Shown here piece after piece: positions 1 to 11,700 of a stretch of 64,000 nt of DNA. The notes under the pieces were generated by a model. The model saw nothing but the letters and a program-made list of their open reading frames with translations, made no database searches and had not been told where the DNA came from. This DNA is from Cheilinus undulatus. Its lineage: Eukaryota; Chordata; Actinopteri; Labriformes; Labridae. Both the position numbers and the translations under genes were made by a program. Location: assembly GCF_018320785.1 (NCBI RefSeq), contig NC_054885.1:3484921-3548920 (forward strand). The letters are read 5' to 3'. Each line of letters begins with the position of its first letter. The stretch's first letter is position 1.

Positions 1-620
1 GCATTCCCAAAGTAAACCCAAAGATGTAAGTGTCCTGTCAGCTCTGTACATTGTTTTAAATAAGAACACAGGCCTGGTATCGGTGCGAAGGATGGGAAAG
101 GCAGAGTTATTGTGAGGGTGACGGTACTATGGTTTTGTATTTTTTTATGTGAAGGTTATTGGATGGTTGTAAGGAAAGACATCTGTGTTTGAAATATTCT
201 GTGCTTCAGATTAGTGAAAAATAAGGACTGAAAGCTCTGGTGAGGCCGGGTTAGTCAGAGAAGAAGGTGTCTGATTGGGATTTTAAAGGACGTGTAAGAT
301 ATGAATATTAAAATAATATATGTCATATAAACTGGTAGTAATGATGCCTAACGTCAAACTCCTTGAACTAAAGTGCATAGGCTATTGATGTCAAATTTCT
401 ATTACTTTTTAAAGACTTTTCACGAGTTTCATAGTCACTTTGAAGCAATTAAATTTTATAAACTTTCAAATGTTTAATTTAAGTATCTATCTTTTTATAC
501 ATGTAGAATTTTTAAGCTCACACCACCTTTATGTAACCGCACAGCTCTTCAGTTTATGATTATGAAGGTTTATGTCAGATTTTAGATTGTGTTTCTCAAT
601 GAATTAATAAATGTGGACCA
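1..620 (+). other. possible 3' UTR of an upstream gene
   Basis: No gene-like reading frame is recognisable. An AATAAA signal at 606-611 is followed by a GT-rich stretch, as at a vertebrate polyadenylation site, so this may be the end of a plus-strand transcript that starts before the window. A frame from base 3 stays open for about 37 codons but resembles nothing I know. AT-rich fish DNA has many chance AATAAA sites, so this is weak. Confidence 0.25.
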
Positions 621-824
621 CACTGCCTCTGTTGTATGTGTCATTATTTATGAACCTAGTACTGCCAGCGATGTAAGGCTGCAAGACTCAGAGTATTTAT
701 GTTAAAGACTATCTAATTAAGGGAAATATTTCAGCAGCATTTCCCTGCATTATGAGAGTCAGACTTGGAAAGACTAAATAAGATTCTTGCAATCTCATGT
801 TGAACTACAGGCCTTGTTGCATAA

Positions 825-1185
825 CTATCCATCCATTTTCTTCCACTTATCCGAGGTTGGGTCGCAGTGGCAGCAGGTTAAGCAATTCCACCCAGACATA
901 TCTCTCCCAGCAACATTTTCAAGATCCTCTTGGGGTTTTCCGAGGCGTTCCCAGGCCAGATGAGATATATAATCTCTCCAGTGAGTGCTGGGTCTACCCC
1001 GGGGTCTTCTTCCAGACAGACGTGCCCAGAAGACCTCCACAAAGTCTTGAAAGTGGTCTCGTCCACGCTGAACACCAGGTTTGGCTTTGCCATGTTGCCC
1101 GAACCACCTGAACTGGCTCATTTCGACGTGAAGGAGCAGCAGCTCTACTTCCCTCCAGATGTCTGAGCTCCTCACCTTATTTCTA
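825..1185 (-). mobile_element. LINE 3' end fragment
   Basis: Read on the minus strand, the stretch encodes the familiar C-terminal tail of a fish non-LTR retrotransposon: a block like QFRWFG, then GRRPRGRPSTHWRDYI, then LAWERLG. It ends with the usual tail near a run reading AAAATGGATGG on the minus strand. Only the last roughly 120 codons are present, so it is a 5'-truncated copy. An open frame continues upstream to 1343 but I do not recognise that part. The LINE clade is not certain from this piece. A second copy of the same family lies at 33540-33820. Confidence 0.75.
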
Positions 1186-1977
1186 ACCTCCAATTTCCAC
1201 ATACAGCTGTGATCCGCCGGCAAATCGTACTGTGGAGCACATCCCTCCCTCTCTAGTCCATCAGAGCATTTCCACAGCTGGCGGTCTGCTTTGTTTGAGA
1301 TACGCTGCAGGTCTATTTTCAGCGCTGGCTGCTGCCAAACCACGTCAATATCCGTTGATCAGAAAGCTCCAAAAAGGAAGTCACAAGTGTAGAATATCCG
1401 GTTGTTTCAAAATACAACTCAATGCACGGACTCCCAGTTGCAAATCATCACTATATCAATGTTCCGTCTCAGCCTGCAGTGACAGCAAAGGGTCACTGAG
1501 AGGTCAGTGGGTCACAGAGCTACAACGGCGCCATTGACAAGGAAAAGTTAACTTTTGAGGACATTTAGCCAAAGAATGTTACATAAAACCACAGATCCTT
1601 TAAGCAAACATTGACCTTTTAACTTCCCAATGTACTCACCCAATGGTGGACGCAATAATATCATGGACTTATACTGGCATGGATGATAAATTAACCCCAA
1701 AAGTAAAATTTTCTGCTGTTAAATACTATTCCTGCATGAAGTCGCAGTTCTGATCAGGGCTGCAAAGAAAAGAGGCAGGGAACCACTGTGTTAGGTGAGC
1801 ATATTGCTAAAGTTACAAGCACTGACTACAGATGCACGTTTAGATTTTGGATCCCATGGTTGACACAGCCCGTACACCCATCAGATGATCTGGTGTTGGG
1901 GAATGTCCACCAGAGGGCGCACCATCACAACCATCCAAGACCAGTCTGTCCCTCGGTCTAAACAAGGGGATTATCAA

Positions 1978-2185
1978 ACTCAACTTTTTCTCTCATACAG
2001 TTTCCTTTTAAAACAGTTGACTTTTAATTTTGTGTTCTGACCTTCTGAACAAATAAGTTTGAGTTTTTATCTCAGATTTTGAGCCTTTAAACTTCTCATT
2101 CTTTTATCTGAAAATCGTTTATCATCAGTGCAAAGGTTTTTCCTCCTGTAATTTATTGCTGGTGAAAACGAGGCCTTTTAACTGT
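1978..2185 (-). mobile_element. partial hAT-like element, inverted copy
   Basis: This stretch is the reverse complement of bases about 2812-3015 inside the hAT-like element at 2715-3544. Shared blocks include the one around CTTTGCACTGATGATAAAC and the AAAGTCAAACTTATTTGTTC block. It has no recognisable ends, so it is a fragment of the same family in the opposite orientation. Confidence 0.65.
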
Positions 2186-2491
2186 GAAAAGCACTGTTTA
2201 CTTATTTTAAAGGCAATCGAAAGGTTCCTTCCTTTATGTTTTTTTAATTAAATCTTGATGAATTTTATCTACTTTTTTATTCTATAAATGTGAGACACCA
2301 ATGCAAATTTGTGAGGTGAGAAGTGTCAGTCCCCACAACTCTGCGGACAGCAGGTGAATATGTCTGTACACCTCCTACAGGTGGCAGCATAACCCTGATG
2401 AAAGAGCACAAAAGTCCTCTTTGTTCAGTCAACAACAAATCCTCCTAAGGAGCAATGCAACGAGTGTCCTACAGAAGTGGACTTCAAACTC

Positions 2492-2514
2492 TTTTTTTTT
2501 TTTTTTTTTTTTTT
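2492..2514 (+). repeat. poly-T run (23 T)
   Basis: An uninterrupted run of 23 T. It could be the tail of a minus-strand retroposed copy, but no SINE or LINE body was recognised next to it. Confidence 0.9.
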
Positions 2515-2714
2515 GCCCAGGCACAGTCAAGATCAGGCCAAATGTCCAAGCCTACCAAATTCATTACCCTTGCAAAACAGCCTCCCTAACACATTAGAAT
2601 ATCTATGTGTATAGTTGTAGTAATAATGTTTGGTTGAATAATCTCCCAGTAAGCCACACCATGTAGGAGTCAGGGGCAACTGGTGCTTCATTCATTATTT
2701 TTGTTCATTCATGG

Positions 2715-3544
2715 CAGGGGTGTCAAACTCAGTCATAGCAGGGGCTGGATTCTGAATTGAGGTCTAACCTGAGGGCCTAACAGGGTCAACATTTAACCAT
2801 AAACTGTCATCCTCATTTTCACCAGCAGTAAATGGCAGGAGGAAAAACCTTTGCACTGATGATAAACAAGATTTTGACATAAAACAAGTCAAAATGATAA
2901 GTTTAGAGGCTCAAAATCTGGGATAAAAAGTCAAACTTATTTGTTCAGAAGGTCAAAACACAAAATTAAAAGTCATAATGTTTTAAAAGGCAACTGTATG
3001 AGAGAAAAAGTCAAAACCACGAGTTTAAAAGGTCAAAATATGAGTGCAATCTTTAACTTGGGAGTCTAAAAGGTCAAAATATGGGATTAAAAGTAAAAGT
3101 AAGGAGCTTTAAAGGTCAAAACATGACATAAAATTTGAAAGAATATGTTTAAAAGGGTCAAAATATGACCTCAACTTCAAAATTGTTAATCTTAAAGGTA
3201 AAAAAAATTAGATAAAAAGTCAAAATCATGAATTGAAAGGTCAAAATATTTAATTCAAAGTCACAATCATAAGCTTAAGTGAGATACAAAATTGAAAATA
3301 TGACATGAAATATTAATTTCGTTTGCCACAATTCTGACTTTTTCTTATTATTTGTGCTCTTTACACTTTAAAACTTTTATGACTTAACAAGGATTATTTG
3401 AATTGTCAGGGTTAAGTTTGGAGGAAAACTGCAGCCCTTACACCGCTGGACCAGTTTTCATAAAAATATGATATGATCTGTGGGTCGGGTGTACCTGTAC
3501 CATGGACCAGATTTGGCCCTCGGGCCTTGAGTTTGACACCCCTG
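2715..3544 (+). mobile_element. hAT-type nonautonomous element
   Basis: The ends are inverted repeats (CAGGGGTGTCAAACTCA at the left, TGAGTTTGACACCCCTG at the right). The flanks ATTCATGG (2707-2714) and GTTTATGG (3545-3552) match at 6 of 8 positions, as expected for an aged hAT 8 bp target duplication. The interior has no transposase frame. It is built of degenerate direct repeats around AAAGGTCAAAATATG. This is therefore an internally repetitive MITE mobilised by an hAT transposase elsewhere. Confidence 0.8.
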
Positions 3545-3964
3545 GTTTATGGGAATCAACAAATTATTCACAGACTAAGAAAATGATTCAGTCTATTCAA
3601 TGGGTCAAACTGTGCACTACAGTAAATCCACTGGACCATTCAACTAAAGCAAGTATTTCTACAGCAAAGGGAACAGACTTCACATCCAAGCAACTAAATA
3701 TATTCAACTTTTTCACCAAAATCTAAATTTCCTTCTCTGAAGTTACACTTGAACACATCATTTTGGCATTTTATTTACCTTAGCATTGCAGTCATTGAGA
3801 GGCCAGACCTTAAAAACAGCATAACCTCACCTTTTGTCACCTCTTTTGGCTACCTAACTAGCAGCTAACCCAAATTATATTTTGTTCAATCCGACAGTCA
3901 AACATGCTCCAATTTAGTTTAATTTGATTAACACTGCTAATATGATTAGCATTTCCTGGCTGGC

Positions 3965-4190
3965 AATCTAATTACACTACACCACCCACAATGCTTCTCT
4001 CAGCTGCAGACACCACTGTGATGTGCATTTTTGATAGAAAGAGTGCAGCACTGAGCAATGGAGGTATGCACATGCACAGTATTTGTTGTAGTCCACAGAG
4101 AGAGAGTGTAAAGACATTTATGGACATTGTTTGATGCTGCATTGATATAATAAATGTCCTAAAATAGATCCCTGAGGCACACCATATTAG
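3965..4190 (-). mobile_element. LINE reverse-transcriptase scrap
   Basis: On the minus strand, bases 4183-4166 read GVPQGS, the conserved reverse-transcriptase motif of non-LTR retrotransposons, followed by ILG-like codons. The rest is heavily decayed. A similar scrap, also on the minus strand, lies near 10030. The short length keeps this tentative. Confidence 0.4.
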
Positions 4191-4307
4191 ATCAGTCATT
4201 TTACTTGAGGTTCAAAAATTGCTGATAACATTGATTTTCTCAGGAAGTATTTAACATGATATTTCTTTTTGACACAGTGTTTCTTAAACCCTGTAGAAAC
4301 TTTAAAG

Positions 4308-4405
4308 GTCAGCACTGATCACAATCTGACAACAGTCATCACAGAAACAGCTGCTTTCTGCAGACAGCTGCTCGTCTTTGGGTGGAGCCTTGAAGATAAG
4401 AGATG
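4308..4405 (+). repeat. duplicated segment with E-box/CACCC/GATA, left copy
   Basis: About 100 bp are nearly identical to 10164-10262. The segment contains two CAGCTG E-boxes, a GGGTGGAG (CACCC-like) box and AGATAA, closely spaced. These are motifs used by erythroid enhancers (TAL1, KLF1 and GATA1 respectively). The two copies flank the alpha-globin gene. It may instead be part of the same LINE-derived repeat that lies beside both copies. Confidence 0.6.
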
Positions 4406-4794
4406 TCTGCATTTGGGTTACTGTGATACCAGAATTTTAAACTTTGACAAGCAGCGAGTAAAAATTGTAATCAGCCAACAAAACTAATCTGCTGTTTTCT
4501 TGGATTCAGTCATCAAAGAGAGCAGTCTTATTGCATTAAAACACTCTTAGAGTGCAGGAGTTTGCATGCGTGTTTGATGGATTCTTCCTCTTCTACGCAC
4601 CCGTCTGAAAGTTAAATAGCATCATGCATTCATGCATTCTAGTTTTACGATAACAGTGATAATATGTGATACTTTTGAGACTAAACAGAAACTTTTAAGG
4701 TTATCTAACAGCATTTTAGACAGGACAAGGCTGGTTTTGATTCGATTGAGGCTTAAACTTGCACCAACTCCTGTCTTTCATAACTCAGTCTGTG

Positions 4795-5022
4795 GGGGCT
4801 TGGACTGAAAAATGGAGGGCTGCTAGTTTAACTCCTGGTTCATACCCATGGAAAACGTGACAAAATTGGTGGGAAAACTGATGAAAAGGGGTAATAAAAT
4901 TTGACAAAATTGGTGTAAAGTGGCAACAGTGTAATTTAAAACTTATTGTTGGTTTTAAAAGGCAACTGGAGATCCCCTCTCAGTGTCTCATGACCCCCAA
5001 GGTTGAGAACCAATGGTTTAAG
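4795..5022 (+). mobile_element. hAT element right end
   Basis: The sequence ends CATGACCCCCAAGGTTGAG followed by AACCAATGG. This is the mirror of the common hAT start CAGTGGTTCTCAACC. The left boundary is unclear and the copy looks truncated. Confidence 0.5.
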
Positions 5023-5823
5023 GTGCAATGTGTCGTTAAAAATGAAGCTTTTCCTGCAGCTATAATCCCGTTCTGCTTCATTAAAGTATGATGGTTGTGA
5101 TATGCTACCTCACCTGTCATTAGCCTTTTCACGTGCAGCTCACTTGCTATGATTATGACATATGGAGGGAAATACTTCAAAAGGATAGAGATGTTATAGG
5201 AGTGTGATAATAAAAAGACTGCTGATGAATATTTCCAGAGGAGCAGAAACAAAATCAAACATATGTAAGAAAATGGAGGTTTCTTCTTCGTTGGCTACCA
5301 CTACTCAGCCACAGCTGAACGTCATTTTCAGCTATTTTAGGAAACAGTTTCTATTGTCACACAGCAAATCAGCAGAACTACGCACTTCATTTGATAAAGC
5401 ATCTTATCTCCCTGTTGTTTTCAGGGGGTCCACCCTTACAGCTGCGGTGTTGTGGGTTAGATAAGCCTGATAATCAGGACTTGTATTGTTAGGAAGCAGA
5501 AAAAAAGTCATTTCACAGGAAGGTTTCTATCTGGTACACAAATCTAGCATCATAATATTCTATTCTGCTGGATTAAGATCTGCATGTTTGAACATTTTGA
5601 ATAGAAGAAGGCCTTATTATTAAGCATCTTCACACACAGACAGTAATGCTGCTGGGGGGTAAGGACATGTATTTTTCAGGCATTTATTATAAATATGTGC
5701 TCATTACATAGCATCATCTTAATGATGCTAATTAAAGCTATACCTCAGCTATACTAGAGATAGACTACATATCACGTACAATCATTCAGCTAAAAATATC
5801 CAGACATGATTTTTGGTCTACAG
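5023..5823. other. intergenic, nothing recognised
   Basis: AT-rich sequence between two hAT-derived pieces. Open frames are short and show no known motif. Confidence 0.5.
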
Positions 5824-6890
5824 CAGTGTTACTCAACCCTGCTCAACCAAAGAGCCAAATTGTTGAAAAATACCTTTGCAAGAGACACAACCTAAGCAGT
5901 GAAAAGTGGCAAAAATGGTTTGAAGTAGCAACAAAAATAAGTTAAAGGTGGCTAAAATGGTCAAAAAGCAGAAAAAAATGAATGAAAAGGGGAGAAAATG
6001 GGGAGAAAAGTGGAAAGAGTCAGAAAGGAGCAGAAATGGGTGAGAAGTTACAAAAACAATGAGTTACAGGTGGCAAAAAATGGTCCAAAAGTGGCAAAAA
6101 ATGAGTGAAAAGTGACTAAAATGGGCAAAAAGCAGTCAAGAGTGGACAAAAAAGGGGCAAATAATACAAAACAAGTAGTATTTAATGGCAAAAGGATGCT
6201 TAAATGGGCAAAAACATGGGATGAAAGTGGCTAGAAGAAGTGGCAAAAATGGGCAAAAATAGGAAACAATTGGTATTTAATGGCAAAAGGATGCTTAAAT
6301 GGGAAAAAATGGGATAAAAGTGGCTAGAAGAAGTGGCAAAAATGGGCAAAAAATATGAAACAATTGGTATTTACTGGCAAAAGGATGCTTAAACAGACAA
6401 AAAAATTGTGAAAACGGCAAAAATGGGATAAAAGTAGCAAAAAGAGGAGGCAAAAAACAGGAAACTAGTGGTATTTAATGGCAAAAAGTAGCTCAGTTGG
6501 GTGAAAAGGGGTGAAAAATGGTGAAAAGGGCAAAAATGGGATAAAAGTGGCAAAAATGGGCAAAAAGAGGTTTCAAAAATGGGGAAAAAAGAGGTATGTA
6601 ATGACGAATGGTATCTTAAATGGGAGAAAAGTGGCAAAAAATGGTGAGAAAGGGCAAAAATTGGAAAAAGTGACCAAAAAAAGGTGGAAAAAGTGGCAAG
6701 TAAAAGTGGCAAAAAGTAGAAAAAAAAGTGATATTTAATGAGAAAATGTAGCTCAAATGGGTGAAGAGTGGCTAAAAATTGTATAAAGCAGCAAAAGCTT
6801 CCCGTTCTTAAGGTTTTCTGGGGACTAATGTTTTAAATTAAGACATAAAGAGCCACATGTGGTTCTAGAGCCACGCGGTGAGTATCACTG
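5824..6890 (-). mobile_element. hAT-type element with internal minisatellite (copy 1)
   Basis: It starts CAGTGTTACTCAACC and ends GAGTATCACTG, inverted ends shared with the elements at 34235-35583 and 40226-40905, in the opposite orientation to those. The flanks GTCTACAG and CTCTCCAT agree at 5 of 8 bases, so the target duplication is aged. The interior is a purine-rich degenerate tandem repeat around GTGGCAAAAATGGG. Several open frames arise from it but none looks like a protein. Nonautonomous. Confidence 0.75.
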
Positions 6891-7002
6891 CTCTCCATCG
6901 TCCAGGCCTATGGTGATGTCTTTTGTACTCATAATTATTAAAATACAGTAAACTCTGCTGTCCTCTTTGACCTGCTGCAGTCACGGTGGGAAGGATTATT
7001 TC

Positions 7003-7081
7003 TTATCTGATAAAAGTGGGACCCGTCTCTTGGACCGCCCCCTGATGGAGGAGGCGGGGCCCCACATTCTGGGGTATAAAA
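7003..7081 (+). promoter_or_regulatory. alpha-globin core promoter with paired GATA sites
   Basis: A back-to-back pair of GATA sites (TTATCT at 7003-7008 and GATAA at 7009-7013) lies upstream of a GC-rich box (GGCGGGGCC). A TATA box, TATAAAA, follows at 7075-7081, about 55 bp before the start codon. This spacing and content are those of an erythroid promoter. Function is inferred from motifs only. Confidence 0.75.
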
Positions 7082-7134
7082 ACCTCCACAGGTTGGCTCA
7101 TCAGTACAGTCAACAACAGTCAAACCAGGGTAAG

Positions 7135-7756
7135 ATGACCAGTCTCACTGAGAAGGACAAGGCCACCGTCAGAGCCTTCTGGGCCAAAGTATCTCCGAGG
7201 GCTCAGGACATCGGCACCGACGCGCTCTCCAGGTAATTACTGCCTAAAACAAACTGACTGATTCAACCTCCTCTAGTATGAGACTCACAGTGACCGCGTT
7301 TCCTCCTCCAGGATGCTGACTGTGTACCCACAGACTAAGACCTACTTCGCCCACTGGAAGGACACAAGCCCAGACTCTCCCTCCTCCAAGAAGCACGGGA
7401 TCACCATCATGGGTGGAGTTGATTTTGCTGTTTCCAAACTGGATGACCTTAAAGGAGGTCTGCTGAATCTCAGCGAGCTGCACGCCTTCACTCTGCGTGT
7501 GGACCCTGCCAACTTCAAGGTGCGCTAACGCCGACGAGATTCAAAGACCCAGTCATCTAGTTCACAGATTCAGGAACATTTAGGCGTTTTGAGCTTGTGA
7601 ATCATGTTTACTTACATTCTTTCACAGATCATTTCTCACTGCATCCTTGTGGTCATGGCCATCATGTTCCCTGATGACTTCACCCCCGAGGTCCACGTCT
7701 CCATGGACAAGTTCCTGGCTGCTCTGGCTCTGGCTCTGGCTGAGAAATACAGATAA
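7135..7756 (+). CDS. hba: hemoglobin subunit alpha
   Basis: This is the alpha chain of hemoglobin, which binds heme and oxygen in red cells as part of an alpha2-beta2 tetramer. Three exons are seen: 7135-7232, 7312-7519 and 7628-7756, all with GT-AG introns at the two conserved globin positions. The product is 144 residues, about the family length. It starts MTSLTEKDK and ends ALAEKYR. The distal heme histidine is H61 (in KKHG) and the proximal one H90 (in SELHAF), 29 residues apart as expected. The codon at the first splice is split AG|G, as usual for alpha. The ATG chosen is the first after the TATA box. The frame is intact, so the gene looks functional. The nearest coding neighbour is a beta-globin gene on the opposite strand, 3' end to 3' end. 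Confidence 0.96.
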
Positions 7757-7807
7757 ACAGCAGAAGATGATGGAGGCTGCAGCATGAGTTCACAGAGAAT
7801 AATGATG

Positions 7808-7813
7808 AATAAA
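7808..7813 (+). terminator. polyadenylation signal of alpha-globin
   Basis: AATAAA lies 52 bp after the stop codon, the short 3' UTR typical of globin genes. Confidence 0.8.
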
Positions 7814-7854
7814 TGCATGAAAAAAGCAAATTACTTTATGGTGTGTCATTTTGG

Positions 7855-8562
7855 GAGCCCATTTCCAAAAAATCTGAAACACTGTGTAAAAAGTAAAAAA
7901 ACAAAAAACAAAAAAAACAAAAAAACAATTCAATGAATAAATTTACAATATTATATAAAAGCATGTAAGATGATGAAACTGAGTCATTTTACCACTTCAT
8001 GAAAAATATTTGAATTTGATGGCAGCAACACATCTCAAAAAATAGGAACGGGGCAAAAAAAGGCTGGAAAAGTAAGAGGTACTAGTGAAAAAAAAAGCTA
8101 AGGGGCATTATGGGACTAATTAGTGGCAACATGTCAGCAACATGACTGGGTATAAAAGAAGCATTTAAGAGAGGGAGGGTCTCTCAGAAGTACACATGGT
8201 CAGGGGTTTAACTGTCTTAAAAATAGGCATAATTCTGTACTGGAAATCCCTGCATGGGCTCAGGAAATCTGTCAACACAGTGGACCGTGCCATCCACTAA
8301 TGACAGTTAAAGCTGGATCATGGAGAGAAGAAGCCATATGTGAACAGGATCCAGAAACACAGCTGTCTTCTCTGTGCCAAAGCTCATTTAACCTGAACTG
8401 AGTCTACGTGGAAAACTGTTCTGTGGTCAGACAAATACAAATGTGTAATTCTTTTTGGAAACTACAGACACTGTGTTCTGTAGAGGAACCATCCAGCTTG
8501 TTCTCCTGGCTCAGTTCTACAGCCTGCATCTCTGATGGTATGGGGTTGCATTAGTGCCTATT
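7855..8562 (+). mobile_element. Tc1/mariner-like fragment
   Basis: The sequence is homologous to 18857-19710 in the C1q gene intron. Shared blocks include GATGGCAGCAACACA, ACATGACTGGGTATAAAA and GGTATGGGGTTGCATTAGTGCC. The 3' half is missing because another element begins at about 8570. It contains a decayed piece of the transposase region and no intact frame. Confidence 0.7.
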
Positions 8563-8569
8563 GCAATGA

Positions 8570-9475
8570 TCATCAACTAGTGGCCCAGGGGCCAAATCAG
8601 GCCCCCCAAAGCTTCCTGACTGGCCCCCAGAAGATAATTAAATTCAGAAAAGCAGGAAAAGAAACTGTTGTGGTTTAAAGAGTATCTTTTGGCTTTAAAT
8701 GTCTTCAGCTGTTAAATCCACCCCAAAAGTATTTCATTAAATAGTTTTAAAAATGACTAACAGTTGATCTGTTTTTACGGAAATTCACTTATCAGCCTTT
8801 GTTAGTAAATAGTTTAAAAAATGTGTTAAAACTGGCTAAAATGGCTGGAAAAGAGGTGAAAAGGGGTTAAAGAGTGGAAAAAATGGGTGATAAAAGTGGC
8901 AAAAATGTTGAAAAGTAATGAAAAGTGGAAAAAATGATGAGTGTTTTAAGGGAGTTAACGAATGGCAAAAAATTGGGTTAAAGAGGAAAAAAAAGGGCAA
9001 GAAGCAAGGTTATTATAGTTAACTAGAACTAACTAAATAACTAAAACTAAAATTTAAAAATCATTTGAGTTAACTGAAACGAAATAAAAACTAAGCTTTA
9101 CCTAAGAAATGAGAACTAAAACTGTATAGTGCGCTTGCGAAACTAACTGTAATAAAATAAAAATGGAGACAAAATATCCTTAGTTTTAGTCTTTGACACA
9201 ACCAGACTGACTGGCACCTAAATTGTGAGACGCTAAATTGAAAATGTGAAAATAAAACACAAATTAATTTCTTTTCCCACATTTCTTACTTCTTATCTAA
9301 ATATTTTTACTCCTTACTTTTTCAGATTTAGTTACTTAAGTATATTTTAAATCATCAAGGATAAGTTCATATTTTTATACTGGAGGAAATCTGCAGACCT
9401 CTAATGGGACAGTTAGAACAGAAATATGAGACCATCCTGCGGGCTGGATTTAACTGTTTGACACCTGTGCTGTAA
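8570..9475 (+). mobile_element. hAT-like element, composite
   Basis: The left end reads ATCATCAACTAGTGGCCC, a usual hAT-type start. The right half (about 9220-9475) matches the right part of the element at 2715-3544, including the GTTTGACACCTGTG end. An inserted TA-rich stretch (9005-9160, AGTTAACTAGAACTAAC-like) is a separate dispersed repeat. No transposase is present. It truncates the Tc1/mariner fragment to its left. Confidence 0.6.
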
Positions 9476-9479
9476 GGTT

Positions 9480-10160
9480 TGAGGATGACCAAGGAAACAA
9501 ACGCAAGTCCTTAAAAACATTTTGAAGTTTAAAGAATGAGGACAAATAAAGAAAAAGAACCCAACTGATACAGGTTTTTTGGTTCAGCCTAAAACTCCAC
9601 TAGTTTATTAGTATATATGGACATAATACATATGCATAAATATCGCCAGATATCAATACCAGACCGATAATATCATGCATCCTTAAAATAAACGTTTTCT
9701 TCATTGGTAAAATGATTGGCTATCATTTTTAAGCCACACTGAATTTAAATGATTGAGGTTTTTTACAAAGTGAGTTTTACTTTATGGAATAATTTCTCAC
9801 ATCTGTGTGAAAAAGACTGATATTGATGCTGCTTTAAAAATATTAAATGACCAACTTTTAAGTGTGATTAATGATGTTTGAGTTATTTGAACTGATTTAA
9901 GGTAACTTTAAATATCGATTTAATTCTCCAGCAATGGTGTTTGAACCTCTACTCTAGAAAAAAAGAAGTAAAAAACAAAGATGTTGTTTTGTTTGACACT
10001 GCAACAATTTAATCAAAATATGAATTGTCCTACTATGGATCCCTGAGGTACACCATATTTAAATCAGAGCTAATCTGATGGTAAATTCTTTGCTCCCAAA
10101 GTAAACCACACTAGCTTGTTTTTCTTTTTTACATGATGGTTTTGACAACCTTACTGGCTG
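9480..10160. other. intergenic between the globin genes
   Basis: AT-rich DNA. Near 10030 the minus strand again reads a GVPQGS-like reverse-transcriptase scrap. No gene is seen. Confidence 0.5.
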
Positions 10161-10163
10161 ACA

Positions 10164-10262
10164 GTCAGCACTGATCACAATCTGAGAGAAAACAGTCGTC
10201 ACAGAAACAGCTGCTTTCTTCAGACAGCTGCTCGTCTTTGGGTGGAGTCCTTCAGATAACAT
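10164..10262 (+). repeat. duplicated segment with E-box/CACCC/GATA, right copy
   Basis: This is the second copy of the segment at 4308-4405. Both CAGCTG boxes, the GGGTGGAG box and AGATAA are kept, with a few substitutions and one short insertion. It lies between the two globin genes. Whether it is an enhancer or just a repeat cannot be told from sequence. Confidence 0.6.
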
Positions 10263-10269
10263 GCAGTGT

Positions 10270-11150
10270 CTTTAAAAGTCAAAAAGTAAAATAAGGAATG
10301 TATTGACTAGTCCACAGAGTAAAATATGTCTCAGTAAAGTCACTCCTGACAGTCCGCTTCAGTTTTTTATCATGCAGTACAAAAAGAAATCACTCTGTGG
10401 AGCTAAAGAAAAGCAGTCTGGCATATTTCAAATCTCTGGATATTAGAAGAAAATGATTCACTATGTTTAAACTGAATCTTTATTCTAATGCATGCATCTG
10501 TTTTATGAAACTATACGGGGTGTTTGGAATCTCTAATTTACAGCTTTCATGAAGGTCACAATCATGGAAACTCACTAGCAAGCTTCCTACTGCGGTATGC
10601 TACTCAGATGAGCATGGGACACGCTGACAACTGTGTTTTATTTATTTGTTTTAGTTTTCATACAGGAAAGTTTTTCTGCATCTGAATGCATTAAACAGGA
10701 GAACATAAGCCGGGGTCACACCTCTGCAGAACCTTAGAGGAAAAAAAAACAGGGAAGAGGAGAAGATTGTTGCCTTTTGAAGATCTGTTATCAGCTGCAG
10801 CTTTTAGAAGAGATGAGCGGCTCTACACAGCTCCAAAAAAGATCTGGGAATGGAAAATAGAGTGCTTATTTGGCCAATTAATACATATTTATGCCTTAAT
10901 GATAAATATAAGATTTTGTGTAAGATCTCATTTGAATAAGGCAATTTTAGTGCTTTTCTGCACTGTCCAACCCAAGACCTTAATGATGTCTAGGTCTTTC
11001 TGGGGCCCAGCCAAACTGGAGGTCAAAATCATGGGACATTGTAACTTAAAGCTGTGGTATTTTAGAATTTACTTGAATAATAACCACTCTAATCAAAGAA
11101 AAAAAAAATTATTCATTTGGGTAGTAAGTAGCCCTCTTAAAATTGTAAAA
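10270..11150. other. intergenic, unassigned
   Basis: No gene recognised. A 139-codon open frame (10767-11186) has an AT-driven composition with no known motif and runs into the low-complexity repeat that follows. Confidence 0.45.
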
Positions 11151-11159
11151 AAATATTAC

Positions 11160-11700
11160 CCTGTAAAAATTGCTAAAATTGGTTAATAGTGACAAAATAT
11201 GGTGGGAAAGGTGGTGAAATTATATTTAAAAAGCAGCAGAAATGGATAGAAATGCCAAAATTTTGAAAAAAAGCAGCAAGAATTAACCAAAAAATCTCAA
11301 AAATGGGTTGAAGTGGCAAAAATGGGCATATTTAGTGGTGAAAGGGGATTCGAAAGTGCCTAAAATGGCATTAAAGCATCAAAAATAGGTGGAAATTTGG
11401 TGAAACGGGATAAAAATTGATATAAAGTGGCAAAAAGAGTTACATGAGGCAGAAAAAGTCAGAAACTGGCAAAAATTGGCATACCAAATTATAAAATGTG
11501 CCTCAAAAAGTGGTAAAAGGGGTTAATAGTGGCATTTATGTGTCAACAGAACCAACAACAGGCAGAGACTGACAAGATTTGGTTTAGAAGTGGCAAAAAT
11601 AGGCAGAAAAAAAGTGGTGGAAAGGGTTTAAAACTGACAAAAATGAATTATTAGTTGAAAAAATGTGTTAAAATTGGCAATATTGGTGGGAAAAAGTCAT
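11160..11700 (+). repeat. degenerate purine-rich tandem repeat
   Basis: Loose repeats of a GTGGCAAAAATGGG type resemble the interior of the hAT-type elements at 5824, 34235 and 40226. The diagnostic inverted ends were not found here. Confidence 0.6.

Noticed and set aside
6389-6738. Frames rich in K and G on plus, F and S on minus
   Set aside because: Same cause: the purine-rich internal repeat of the hAT-type element at 5824-6890.
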